A stretch of DNA of 64,000 nt. Source: Plantibacter auratus (GTDB lineage Bacteria; Actinomycetota; Actinomycetes; Actinomycetales; Microbacteriaceae). Positions within the stretch are counted from its first letter, which is position 1, and the number at the start of each line of letters is the position of its first letter. A program made the translations under genes and the position numbers. Positions 50,025-58,564 of this stretch are shown here, one piece after another. Location of the stretch: NCBI RefSeq assembly GCF_050587365.1, contig NZ_JBOBFV010000002.1, positions 1,151,553 through 1,215,552 of the forward strand, in the 5' to 3' direction. Below the pieces are notes generated by a model. The model did not search any database. It saw only the letters and a program-made list of their open reading frames with translations, and had not been told where the DNA came from.

Positions 50025-51463
50025 GCGACGACCTCACCATCCGAGGAGGAGGCGTCGTAGCCGTCGCCACTGAGGATCACCTGCTCCTCGGCGCGTTGCT
50101 CCTCGAACTCGGCGAGGCCTGCGCGAGCTGGGCCGACCGCGTGGAATCGGTGTCGACCGACGACGTGTCCCTGGTGCCCGTCGGCCCGACGATCGTTCCC
50201 CAAGCCGATGCGGGGGCGGGAAGCGGGGCGGCTGCGAAGGCCGCCACCAGCTTGCGGCGTGCGAGCGACGACGCGAGCCGGTTGGGCGGGCATCTCATCG
50301 TCGGGGCGGAGCAATACGGAGAGCTCGAGCGGATGGTCCAATCGTTGTTCACGTTCACCGGGGGCGCCGCGGGATGGGTCCTGGGAGCCTCCCCATTGAT
50401 CCCGCTCGGTGTCCTCGCCGCCGTTGGAGAGGTGACGCTCATCAGGACCGTGTTCCGCGGAGTGTTGGGGTTGCTGTCCTCGGACCTGCAGGACGGCTTC
50501 GATGAGGTCTCGGCGAAGACTGCGCGTGAGCTGATGTCGTCACCCGCGTTCGTCGCCCTCGTGCGCGGAGTCGTATCGGGTTCCGACGAGTTCATGATCA
50601 GCGCGTTCGGTCTGCCGGCGATGCTCGACGCGAACCGTCTGAGCGAGGAGGGCATCACCGGGGTGGCGTTCGCGGCCGCGGTCGCACTGCGCGGAGTCGA
50701 CCGTGCCGGCCTCCTCACTCCCGCGGCGCCGGTCCGCACGGTCGAGGTGAAGGCCCAGGGCGCTCCGGCGCCCCTGAAACCTCCGACCCGGTACGAGGAC
50801 CTCGTCGAGCGGATGCCGCACGGGGGAGCGGGCTCCCCGCAGATCAGGATCGAGCGGTACGAGGACGCCTCCGGCGCCGACCAGTGGATCGTCTGGTCGG
50901 GTGGAACCATCGAGACCGGGTTCCCTGAGACGTCGACCGAGCCCTTCGACAACCGCAGCAATGTCAACGCGGTCGCAGGTCTGGAGGCGGAGAGCGCCGA
51001 AGCGACCCTCCAAGCCATGCGACTCGCGGGTATCCCGGACGGCGCCTCCGTGCTCCACGTCGGGTACTCCCAGGGCGGCATCATCGCGTCCCGCATCGCT
51101 GCCAGCGGTACCTACGACTCCTCGGTCGTCACCTTCGGATCGCCGGTCGAATCGGTCGACTTCGCGGACGACCTCCCGCGCACCCATGTCGAACACACCG
51201 AGGACGTCATCCCCGCGCTCTCCGGTGAACGACGCGACTCACTCAACGGGGGTACTGTCGTCCAGCGTTCGTTGTACGACGGAGGACCACCGCCGGCCGG
51301 TGACGATCCCCTTCCGGCTCACAATCTCGACCGTTACCGGGAGACGGCGCGCCTCATCGACAAGTCCTCGGAGGAGCGGCTCACGCCAGCGATCGACCCC
51401 CTCGCCGGGCTCACCGGCACCGGGGAGGTCTGGCAGTACCGGGCCGACAAGGTCCTCCCGTGA
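50021..51463 (+). CDS. Large protein with C-terminal alpha/beta-hydrolase (GxSxG) domain
   Basis: The 480-residue protein has an N-terminal helical region (~1-110), a hydrophobic stretch (~118-150), and a C-terminal alpha/beta-hydrolase-like domain with nucleophile elbow HVGYSQGG (Ser350) and candidate acid/His in the final ~100 residues (VEHTEDVIP, PLPAHNLDRY). It resembles lipase-like proteins in type VII contexts. It is translationally coupled to the WXG100-like gene. The substrate is unknown. Confidence 0.65.
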   Translation: MSDDLTIRGGGVVAVATEDHLLLGALLLELGEACASWADRVESVSTDDVSLVPVGPTIVPQADAGAGSGAAAKAATSLRRASDDASRLGGHLIVGAEQYGELERMVQSLFTFTGGAAGWVLGASPLIPLGVLAAVGEVTLIRTVFRGVLGLLSSDLQDGFDEVSAKTARELMSSPAFVALVRGVVSGSDEFMISAFGLPAMLDANRLSEEGITGVAFAAAVALRGVDRAGLLTPAAPVRTVEVKAQGAPAPLKPPTRYEDLVERMPHGGAGSPQIRIERYEDASGADQWIVWSGGTIETGFPETSTEPFDNRSNVNAVAGLEAESAEATLQAMRLAGIPDGASVLHVGYSQGGIIASRIAASGTYDSSVVTFGSPVESVDFADDLPRTHVEHTEDVIPALSGERRDSLNGGTVVQRSLYDGGPPPAGDDPLPAHNLDRYRETARLIDKSSEERLTPAIDPLAGLTGTGEVWQYRADKVLP

Positions 51464-51483
51464 CCGGGTGGTGGAGCTGAGTG

Positions 51484-51876
51484 TCAGTCCTTCGTCTTCG
51501 GGCGGATGACGATGCCGAGCAGCCAGTTCACGATCGAGATGACGATCGCCCCCAGGACGCCCCACCAGAAGCCGTCGACGGTCAGGCCGAACCCGAACCA
51601 GCCGCTGATGCCCGCGGTGATGAGGAGGAGGAGTCCGTTGATGAGGAGCCCGATCAGACCGAGCGTGAGGATGTAGAGGGGGAACGCGAGCACCTTGATG
51701 ACCGAACCGATGATGGTGTTCACGACCGCGAAGATGAGCGCGACCAGCGCGAAGGTCAGGATCGTCTCCAGCGTGCCGCCAGGCGCGTACGGCGTCACGT
51801 TCACACCGGCGACGATGAGGGTCGTGACCCAGATGGCGAAGCCGTTGACGATCAGGTTCAGCAGAAAACGTCCCAT
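51484..51876 (-). CDS. Phage holin family 4-like membrane protein
   Basis: The 130-residue protein has four hydrophobic helices and matches the PF04020-like group: MGRFLLNLIVNGFAIWVTTL at the start, VNTIIGSVIKVLAFPLYILT in the middle and WWGVLGAIVISIVNWLLG at the end. Members are widespread chromosomal proteins and not evidence of a prophage here. The start at 51876 follows GGGAGG. Confidence 0.85.
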   Translation of the reverse strand: MGRFLLNLIVNGFAIWVTTLIVAGVNVTPYAPGGTLETILTFALVALIFAVVNTIIGSVIKVLAFPLYILTLGLIGLLINGLLLLITAGISGWFGFGLTVDGFWWGVLGAIVISIVNWLLGIVIRPKTKD

Positions 51877-51976
51877 GAGGGCAATCCTCCCACCCTTGCC
51901 ACAGCGGGCAAAGGGCCGATTCGGACCGGCGCACTGCATTCCGACGCAGGTATCCTTCGCGGCCTAGACTCGTCGA

Positions 51977-53128
51977 GTGAGTGACAACCTGCCAACCACC
52001 GCCCAGCCGGCCGCTCAGCCGGGCCGGAGCCCGGTCCGTCTCCGTCCGGAGATCGCAGATCTGCCGCCCTACCGTCAGGGCAAGCCGGCCGCACCCGACG
52101 CGTTCAAGCTCTCCAGCAACGAGGTCCCGTTCCCGCCGCTCGACGCCGTCCTCTCGGCCATCACCGACACGGCTGCCAACTCCCACCGCTACCCCGACGG
52201 CGCCGCACTCGCGTTGCGAACGGCGCTCGCCGAAGCCAACGGAGTCACGCCGGAACGCATCCACATCGGGGCGGGCTCGGTCGCACTCCTCAGCCAGTTC
52301 ATCACCGCGACCGCCGGTCCGGGAGACGAGGTCGTCTTCGCCTGGCGCTCCTTCGAGGCCTACCCGGGTCTCGTGACCGTCGCCGGCGCGACGTCCGTGC
52401 GCGTCCCGAACCGGCCCGACGGCTCCCACGACCTCGAGGCGATGGCCACAGCCGTCACCGACCGCACCCGCGTCGTCATCGTCTGCACGCCGAACAACCC
52501 CACGGGCCCGGTGGTCGAGCGCGCCGCCTTCCTCGCCTTCCTCCGCTCCGTGCCGTCCGACGTGCTCGTCCTCCTCGACGAGGCCTACCGCGAGTTCGTC
52601 ACGGACGACGACGCCATCAACGGCATCCCGCTCCTCGACGAGCACCCGAACCTCGTCGTGCTCCGCACCTTCTCGAAGGCCTACGGACTCGCCGGCCTCC
52701 GCGTCGGCTGGGCCATCGGCCACGAGCTCGTCCTCGACGGCGCCCGCAACGCGGCCATCCCGCTCTCCAGCACCGCGCCGGCGCAGCAGGCGGCCATCGC
52801 CGGACTCGAGAACGCCGAGGACATCCGAGCCCGCGTCGCGGTCATCACCGCCCGACGCGATGACCTCGCCGCCGCACTCCGCGAGCAGGGCTGGTTCATC
52901 CCCGCGGCACAGGGCAACTTCGTCTGGTTCGGCCTCGGCGAGCAGACGGCCGCGGCGAACGAGACCTTCCTCGCGCACGGCATCGTCGGCCGTGCCTTCC
53001 CCGGCGACGGCGTCCGCATCTCGATCGGTGAAGCCGAGTCGATCGAACCGCTCCTCGCCGCCGCTGCAGAGATCCTCGCCGGACTGCCGGCCGACCACCC
53101 GACACGAGAGGGAGTGCGCTCACGATGA
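51977..53128 (+). CDS. HisC-like aminotransferase (aromatic/branched-chain type)
   Basis: The 383-residue fold type I PLP aminotransferase has the Schiff-base Lys in TFSKAYGLAGLRVGW (~231-245), NNPTGPV around 172, and RISIG near the C terminus. It is of the histidinol-phosphate/phenylalanine aminotransferase group. It begins an operon that continues with the 2-oxoacid dehydrogenase genes, so it likely makes the 2-oxoacid from an amino acid. The GTG start coincides with +1 of a TAGACT-driven leaderless transcript. Its stop overlaps the next start (ATGA). Confidence 0.85.
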   Translation: MSDNLPTTAQPAAQPGRSPVRLRPEIADLPPYRQGKPAAPDAFKLSSNEVPFPPLDAVLSAITDTAANSHRYPDGAALALRTALAEANGVTPERIHIGAGSVALLSQFITATAGPGDEVVFAWRSFEAYPGLVTVAGATSVRVPNRPDGSHDLEAMATAVTDRTRVVIVCTPNNPTGPVVERAAFLAFLRSVPSDVLVLLDEAYREFVTDDDAINGIPLLDEHPNLVVLRTFSKAYGLAGLRVGWAIGHELVLDGARNAAIPLSSTAPAQQAAIAGLENAEDIRARVAVITARRDDLAAALREQGWFIPAAQGNFVWFGLGEQTAAANETFLAHGIVGRAFPGDGVRISIGEAESIEPLLAAAAEILAGLPADHPTREGVRSR

Positions 53129-54264
53129 GCCGTTCCGGAGACGACCCCACCGTGCCCAGCGTCCAGTTCATCGACGCGGCCGGCACCTTCGCGCCGAACG
53201 AACACGCGGAGCGCTATCAGCCGTTCCTCGATCGCCTGACCGAGACCGACCTGCAGCAGTTCTACCGCGACATGGCGAACGTCCGCGCCTTCGACATCGA
53301 GGCGACGAACCTGCAGCGCCAGGGCCAGATGGCGCTGTGGCCGCCGAGTCACGGGCAGGAGGCGGCGCAGGTCGGTTCGGCCCGTGCGGCGCGGGCCCAG
53401 GACCACATCTTCCCCTCCTACCGCGAACACGTCGTCGCGATGATCCGCGGCGTCGACCCCATCGACATCGTCCGCCTCATGCGCGGCAACACGCACGGCG
53501 GCTGGGACCCGGCAGATCCGTCGAACGGCAACATGCACCTGTACACCCTCGTGCTCGCCGCCCAGACCCTGCACGCGACCGGCTACGCGATGGGCCTGAA
53601 CTTCGACAAGGCCGTCGGCACCGGCGACCCCGACCGCGACACGGCCGTGCTCGTCTACTTCGGCGACGGCTCGAGCTCCGAGGGTGACGCGAACGAGGCG
53701 TACATCTACGCCGCCAGCTACCAGACGCCGCAGGTGTTCTTCCTCCAGAACAACCAGTGGGCCATCTCCGTCCCCGTCTCCCGTCAGGCCCGCGAGCCGC
53801 TGTATCAGCGCGCGGCCGGCTTCGGCCTCGACAGCGTCCGCATCGACGGCAACGACGTGCTCGCGAGCTACGCGACGGCGGCGAAGCACCTCGACGACGC
53901 CCGCGCCGGCCACGGCCCGAGCCTCATCGAGGCGATGACCTACCGCGTCGGCGCCCACACCACGAGCGACGACCCGACCAAGTACCGCACCGACGACGAA
54001 CTCCAGTCCTGGATCGCCCGCGACCCGATCGTCCGGTTCAAGACGTACCTCCAGGGTCTCGGCGCTTCCGACGCGTTCTTCGCCGAGGTCGACGAGGAGG
54101 CTGCTGCGCTCGCGGAGGACACCCGCGTCCGCACGCTCGCCCTCGAAGCGCCCGGCCGAGAGCTCATCTTCGACGGCGTCTACTCCGAACCGCACCCGCT
54201 CATGGTCGAGCAACAGGCCTGGCTCGAACGCTACGAGGCCTCGCTCGAAGGAGGCAACGCATGA
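53125..54264 (+). CDS. 2-oxoacid dehydrogenase E1 component, alpha subunit
   Basis: The 379-residue subunit carries the ThDP motif, GDGSSSEGDANEA through NNQWAIS (residues ~178-212), and AYGLN-type flanks. Together with the next gene it forms the decarboxylating E1 of a 2-oxoacid dehydrogenase. The split alpha/beta form and the aminotransferase at the head of the operon favour branched-chain 2-oxoacids, although pyruvate is not excluded. ATGA overlaps link it to the genes on both sides. Confidence 0.9.
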   Translation: MSRSGDDPTVPSVQFIDAAGTFAPNEHAERYQPFLDRLTETDLQQFYRDMANVRAFDIEATNLQRQGQMALWPPSHGQEAAQVGSARAARAQDHIFPSYREHVVAMIRGVDPIDIVRLMRGNTHGGWDPADPSNGNMHLYTLVLAAQTLHATGYAMGLNFDKAVGTGDPDRDTAVLVYFGDGSSSEGDANEAYIYAASYQTPQVFFLQNNQWAISVPVSRQAREPLYQRAAGFGLDSVRIDGNDVLASYATAAKHLDDARAGHGPSLIEAMTYRVGAHTTSDDPTKYRTDDELQSWIARDPIVRFKTYLQGLGASDAFFAEVDEEAAALAEDTRVRTLALEAPGRELIFDGVYSEPHPLMVEQQAWLERYEASLEGGNA

Positions 54265-55241
54265 CGACGACCACCATGCCGATGGCCAAGGCGCTGAACG
54301 CAGGCCTCCGGAAGGCGATGACCGAGGACGACAAGGTCCTGCTGATGGGCGAGGACATCGGCCCACTCGGCGGCGTCTTCCGCGTCACCGAGGGCTTGCA
54401 CGCCGAGTTCGGCGGCGACCGCGTCCTCGACACCCCGCTCGCGGAGTCCGGCATCGTCGGCACCGCGATCGGCCTCGCCATGCGCGGCTACCGTCCAGTG
54501 TGCGAGATCCAGTTCGACGGCTTCGTGTTCCCGGCCTTCAACCAGATCACGACGCAGCTCGCGAAGCTCACCAACCGGCACGAGGGCAAGCTGCAGATGC
54601 CCGTCGTCATCCGGATCCCCTACGGCGGACACATCGGCGCGGTCGAGCACCACCAGGAGAGCCCCGAGGCGTACTTCGCCCACACGGCCGGCCTGCGCGT
54701 GGTCAGCCCGTCGACCCCGAACGACGCCTACTGGATGATCCAGGAGGCCATCGCCTCGAACGACCCGGTCGTCTTCCTCGAGCCGAAGAGCCGCTATTGG
54801 CCGAAGGGCGAGGTCGACCTCGACGGCTCGGCCGCGCCACTGCACGGTAGCCGCATCGTCCGCACCGGCACGGAGGTCACCCTCGCCGGACACGGCGCGA
54901 TCGTGAGCGTCATGCTGCAGGCGGCTGAACTGGCCGCCACGGAGGGCACGAGCGTCGAGGTCGTCGACATGCGCTCGTTGTCGCCCATCGACTACGACCC
55001 GCTCGTCGAATCCGTCCGCCGGACCGGCCGCCTCGTCTACGTGCAGGAGGCGCCCGGTTTCACGAGCGTCGGCTCGGAGATCGCGGCGACCGTCACGGAG
55101 CGCGCCTTCTACTCGCTCGAGGCACCCGTTCTTCGGGTGTCCGGGTTCGACACCCCGTTCCCGCCGGCGAAGCTCGAAGGCGTCTACCTCCCGGATGCCG
55201 ACCGCATCCTCGAGGCCGTCGATCGCTCGCTGGCGTACTGA
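54261..55241 (+). CDS. 2-oxoacid dehydrogenase E1 component, beta subunit
   Basis: The 326-residue partner of the upstream E1 alpha subunit begins MTTTTMPMAKALNAGLRKAM, followed by LLMGEDIGPLGGVFRVTEGL (ThDP-activating Glu) and the C-terminal transketolase-like domain (VEVVDMRSLSPIDYDPL). It is preceded by GAAGGAGG and overlaps the alpha gene by 4 nt. Together they decarboxylate the 2-oxoacid and acylate the lipoyl group of the E2 that follows. Confidence 0.9.
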   Translation: MTTTTMPMAKALNAGLRKAMTEDDKVLLMGEDIGPLGGVFRVTEGLHAEFGGDRVLDTPLAESGIVGTAIGLAMRGYRPVCEIQFDGFVFPAFNQITTQLAKLTNRHEGKLQMPVVIRIPYGGHIGAVEHHQESPEAYFAHTAGLRVVSPSTPNDAYWMIQEAIASNDPVVFLEPKSRYWPKGEVDLDGSAAPLHGSRIVRTGTEVTLAGHGAIVSVMLQAAELAATEGTSVEVVDMRSLSPIDYDPLVESVRRTGRLVYVQEAPGFTSVGSEIAATVTERAFYSLEAPVLRVSGFDTPFPPAKLEGVYLPDADRILEAVDRSLAY

Positions 55242-55267
55242 ACATCGAAGGAAGACGAGGAACCACG

Positions 55268-56641
55268 ATGAGTGATCTCCAGTTCGAACTGCCGGACGTC
55301 GGCGAAGGCCTGACCGAGGCCGAGATCGTCGCATGGAAGGTCGCGCCGGGCGACGCCGTCTCGGTCAACCAGGTGCTGGTCGAGATCGAGACCGCGAAGT
55401 CGCTCGTCGAACTCCCGTCGCCGTTCGCCGGGACCGTCGGTGCCCTGCTCGTCGAGGAGGGCCAGACCGTCGACGTCGGGACGCCCATCATCAGTGTGAG
55501 CACCGGTGGCGGGGCAGCGACGGCCGAGCCGACCGCGCCCGCACCGGCGGTCGTCGAGTCGGAGGAGGCCACGCTGGCCGCCGACACCGCGGCGAGCGTC
55601 TCTCCTGCCGAAGAGCCGCGCCCTGGCGCCGTGCTCGTCGGGTACGGCAGCGCCGGCAGCACCTCGAGCCGTCGCCGTGGCCGTGGCGCGACGCCGGTCG
55701 TCGAGCCGGCGAGCCCGGCCGTCACCCCGCAGCCGCCCGTGCGCCGCCAGCCGCCGTCGAGCATCCCCGCCGCGTCCGCGCTGCCGGTCATCGCCAAGCC
55801 GCCGATCCGGAAGCTCGCGAAGGACCTCGAGGTCGACCTCACGGCCATCGAGGGCACCGGGCTCGCGGGTGAGATCACCCGCGACGACGTCATCCGTGAG
55901 GCCAGCCAGGCGAGCGTGTTCCGCAACATCGAGACGCCGGAGTGGGCCGACGAGCGCGAGGAGCGCATCCCGGTCAAGGGCGTCCGCAAGGCCATCGCGA
56001 CAGCCATGACCCGCAGCGCCTTCACCGCGCCGCACGTCTCCCTCTTCGTCGACGTCGACGCGACGCGCACGATGGAGTTCGTCAAGCGCCTGAAGAACTC
56101 GACGGACTTCGCCGGCGTCAAGGTCTCGCCGCTGCTCATCATGGCCAAGGCGATGATCTGGGCGGTCCGCCGCAACCCCACGGTCAACAGCGAGTGGACC
56201 GACCAGGAGATCATCGTCCGCCACTACGTGAACCTCGGCGTCGCCGCCGCGACACCGCGCGGACTGATCGTCCCGAACGTCAAGGAGGCGCAGGCGATGA
56301 GCCTGCTCGAGCTGGCGCGCGCCCTCGAGACCCTCACGCTCACGGCCCGCGACGGCAAGACGCCGCCGGCCGACCAGCAGAACGGCACGATCACGGTGAC
56401 GAACATCGGTGTCTTCGGCATGGACACCGGCACCCCGATCCTCAACCCGGGCGAGGTCGGCATCGTCGCGCTCGGCACGATCAAGCAGAAGCCGTGGGTC
56501 GTCGACGGCGAGGTGCGCAGTCGGTTCGTGACGACGCTCGGCGCCTCCTTCGATCACCGCGTGGTGGACGGCGACGTCGCGAGCCGCTTCCTGGCGGACG
56601 TCGCGTCGATCATCGAGGAGCCGGCGCTGCTGCTCGACTGA
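55268..56641 (+). CDS. Dihydrolipoamide acyltransferase (E2)
   Basis: The 457-residue core enzyme has one lipoyl domain (~1-80, lipoyl-Lys44 in EIETAKSLVELPSP), a long Ala/Pro/Glu-rich linker, a peripheral subunit-binding domain (~168-207, IRKLAKDLEVDLTAIEGTG), and the catalytic domain with SFDHRVVDGD near the C terminus (His catalytic). No E3 (lpd) gene follows, so the complex must use an E3 encoded elsewhere. The gene is 26 nt after E1 beta, with GAAGACGAGG upstream. Confidence 0.9.
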   Translation: MSDLQFELPDVGEGLTEAEIVAWKVAPGDAVSVNQVLVEIETAKSLVELPSPFAGTVGALLVEEGQTVDVGTPIISVSTGGGAATAEPTAPAPAVVESEEATLAADTAASVSPAEEPRPGAVLVGYGSAGSTSSRRRGRGATPVVEPASPAVTPQPPVRRQPPSSIPAASALPVIAKPPIRKLAKDLEVDLTAIEGTGLAGEITRDDVIREASQASVFRNIETPEWADEREERIPVKGVRKAIATAMTRSAFTAPHVSLFVDVDATRTMEFVKRLKNSTDFAGVKVSPLLIMAKAMIWAVRRNPTVNSEWTDQEIIVRHYVNLGVAAATPRGLIVPNVKEAQAMSLLELARALETLTLTARDGKTPPADQQNGTITVTNIGVFGMDTGTPILNPGEVGIVALGTIKQKPWVVDGEVRSRFVTTLGASFDHRVVDGDVASRFLADVASIIEEPALLLD

Positions 56642-56676
56642 GTACACCTGCTCAGGAACCTTCCAGCCGGACGATT

Positions 56677-56693
56677 TTGAGAATCAGTATCAA
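56677..56693. promoter_or_regulatory. Zur-like box
   Basis: The 17-bp near-palindrome TTGAGAATCAGTATCAA (6 of 8 pairs match) lies 45 bp upstream of the zinc-type ABC substrate-binding gene. Its spacing and AT richness fit the actinobacterial Zur box. A zur gene lies four genes downstream. Direct binding is not proven. Confidence 0.65.
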
Positions 56694-56738
56694 TAGGCGT
56701 ACCGTTGGCCTTCTCACCCCGATCGAGAAGGTTCATCA

Positions 56739-57713
56739 ATGCGCGCTCGCACCCTGCTCCCAGCCTTGGCCATCTTCCCGGCAGCCGCCCTCGTCCTCGC
56801 GGGCTGCTCCGGCAGCGGCGCGTCGAGCGCGACCGACGACGGCAAGATCAACATCGTCGCCTCCACGAACGTGTACGGCGACATCGCTTCGAAGATCGGC
56901 GGTAAGGACGTCGAGGTGACCTCGCTCATCTCCTCGGCCGCCCAGGACCCGCACTCCTACGAGGCGAGCACGCAGGACCAGCTCTCCATCAAGAACGCCG
57001 ACCTCGTCATCGAGAACGGCGGCGGCTACGACCCGTTCGTCGACACGCTCCTCGACGCAGCCAAGAACGAGTCCGTCGAGGTCGTCAACGTCGTCGACCT
57101 GTCGGGCCTCGCCCCGGACGACGACCACGCAGACGAGCAGCACACGGATGAGGCGCACGCCGAGGACGACGGCCACGACCACATCGAGGGCTTCAACGAG
57201 CACGTCTGGTACAGCTTCCCGACGATGGCGAAGCTCGCCGACGAGCTGGCCAAGGAGCTCGGCGAACTCGACAGCGCGAACGCCGCCACGTACACCGCGA
57301 ACGCGAAGGCCTTCACCGAGTCCCTCGGCACGATCGAGACGGCCCAGGCCGCGATCAAGACCGCACACGACGGCGAGGGCGTCGCCATCACCGAGCCCGT
57401 CCCGCTCTACCTGCTCGAGGGCGCCGGACTCGTGAACCGGACCCCCGAGGCGTTCAGCGAGGCGATCGAGGAGGGCACCGACGTGTCACCGACCGTCCTC
57501 AAGGAGACGCTCGACCTCTTCGGCGGCGGATCGGTCGCGCTGCTTGCCTACAATGAGCAGACGAGTGGCGGCGAGACCGAACAGGTCAAGACCGCCGCGG
57601 AGAACGCAGGCGTACCGGTGCTGTCATTCACCGAGACCCTCCCGGACGGCAAGGACTACCTCTCGTGGATGACCGAGAACGTCGACGCCGTGGCGGACGC
57701 CCTGAATCGATGA
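56739..57713 (+). CDS. Zinc-type ABC transporter substrate-binding lipoprotein (ZnuA/AztC-like)
   Basis: The 324-residue cluster A-I protein has a lipobox VLAGC (Cys~22), NIVASTNVYGDIASKIGG, DPHSYEASTQD with a metal-ligand His, a His/Asp-rich loop (DDDHADEQHTDEAHAEDDGH), and ALLAYNEQTSGG. The His-rich loop is typical of zinc- rather than manganese-binding members. It captures zinc outside the cell for the permease and ATPase encoded next. An upstream Zur-like box suggests repression in zinc-replete cells. Confidence 0.9.
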   Translation: MRARTLLPALAIFPAAALVLAGCSGSGASSATDDGKINIVASTNVYGDIASKIGGKDVEVTSLISSAAQDPHSYEASTQDQLSIKNADLVIENGGGYDPFVDTLLDAAKNESVEVVNVVDLSGLAPDDDHADEQHTDEAHAEDDGHDHIEGFNEHVWYSFPTMAKLADELAKELGELDSANAATYTANAKAFTESLGTIETAQAAIKTAHDGEGVAITEPVPLYLLEGAGLVNRTPEAFSEAIEEGTDVSPTVLKETLDLFGGGSVALLAYNEQTSGGETEQVKTAAENAGVPVLSFTETLPDGKDYLSWMTENVDAVADALNR

Positions 57714-58564
57714 CCAGCGGTCCGACCGACGACTCAGGCCCCGTCGACGTCCTGGCGCTCGCCGGGGCCGAGCTCGGTTTCGGCGGACGCACGCTCTGGG
57801 ACGGCCTCGACCTCTCGGTGCGCCCGGGGGAGTTCCTCGCCGTGCTCGGCCCGAACGGCTCCGGCAAGACGAGTCTGCTGCGCACCATCCTCGGGCAGCA
57901 GCAGCTCGACCGCGGGACCATCAGGGTCGCCGGAGGCCCGGTGCACCGCGGCGACCGCCGCATCGGCTACATCCCGCAGCAGAAGCTCATCCCCGCCGGC
58001 ACGCCGATGCGCGGTCGCGATCTCGTCGCCCTCGGCGTCGACGGTCACCGCTTCGGTCTCCCCATCCGCACCGCGGCGACGAAGCGTCGGGTCGACGAGC
58101 TGATCGCCTCCGTCGGCGCGACCGCCTACGCCGACGGCGCGGTGGGCACCCTGTCCGGCGGTGAGCAGCAGCGGCTCCGCGTCGCCCAGGCGCTCGCAGA
58201 CGACCCGATCCTCCTCCTCTGCGACGAACCGCTGCTCAGCCTCGACCTCCAGCATCAGCGCGGGGTCAGCGAACTCATCGACCGTCGTCGGCGCGAGCAC
58301 GACACCGCGGTGGTCTTCGTCACCCACGACGTGAACCCGGTGCTCCCCATGGTCGACCGCATCCTGTACCTCGCGGGCGGCCGGTTCCGGGAGGGCACCC
58401 CCGACGAGGTGCTCCGCAGCGAGGTGCTGTCGGAGCTCTACGGCACGCCCGTCGACGTGCTCCGCAGCCACGGCCGGGTCGTCGTGGTCGGCATCCCCGA
58501 CAGCGAGACCCACCACCATCACCACGACGATCCGCACACCGGTGCGGTGGGGGTCGGCGCATGA
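57710..58564 (+). CDS. Zinc-type ABC transporter ATP-binding protein (ZnuC-like)
   Basis: The 284-residue ATPase has Walker A GPNGSGKTS, signature LSGGEQQRLRVAQAL, Walker B ILLLCDEP and the switch His in VFVTHDVNP. The C-terminal tail is His-rich (THHHHHDDPH), as in zinc-linked members. It drives the transporter formed with the upstream binding protein and the downstream permease. The start overlaps the upstream stop (ATGA). Confidence 0.9.
   Translation: MTSGPTDDSGPVDVLALAGAELGFGGRTLWDGLDLSVRPGEFLAVLGPNGSGKTSLLRTILGQQQLDRGTIRVAGGPVHRGDRRIGYIPQQKLIPAGTPMRGRDLVALGVDGHRFGLPIRTAATKRRVDELIASVGATAYADGAVGTLSGGEQQRLRVAQALADDPILLLCDEPLLSLDLQHQRGVSELIDRRRREHDTAVVFVTHDVNPVLPMVDRILYLAGGRFREGTPDEVLRSEVLSELYGTPVDVLRSHGRVVVVGIPDSETHHHHHDDPHTGAVGVGA

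Noticed and set aside
51484..51876. Holin-like protein as evidence of a prophage
   Set aside because: This family is common on actinobacterial chromosomes, and no lysin, capsid or integrase is nearby. The HK97-like fold at 32059 is an encapsulin, not a phage capsid in context.
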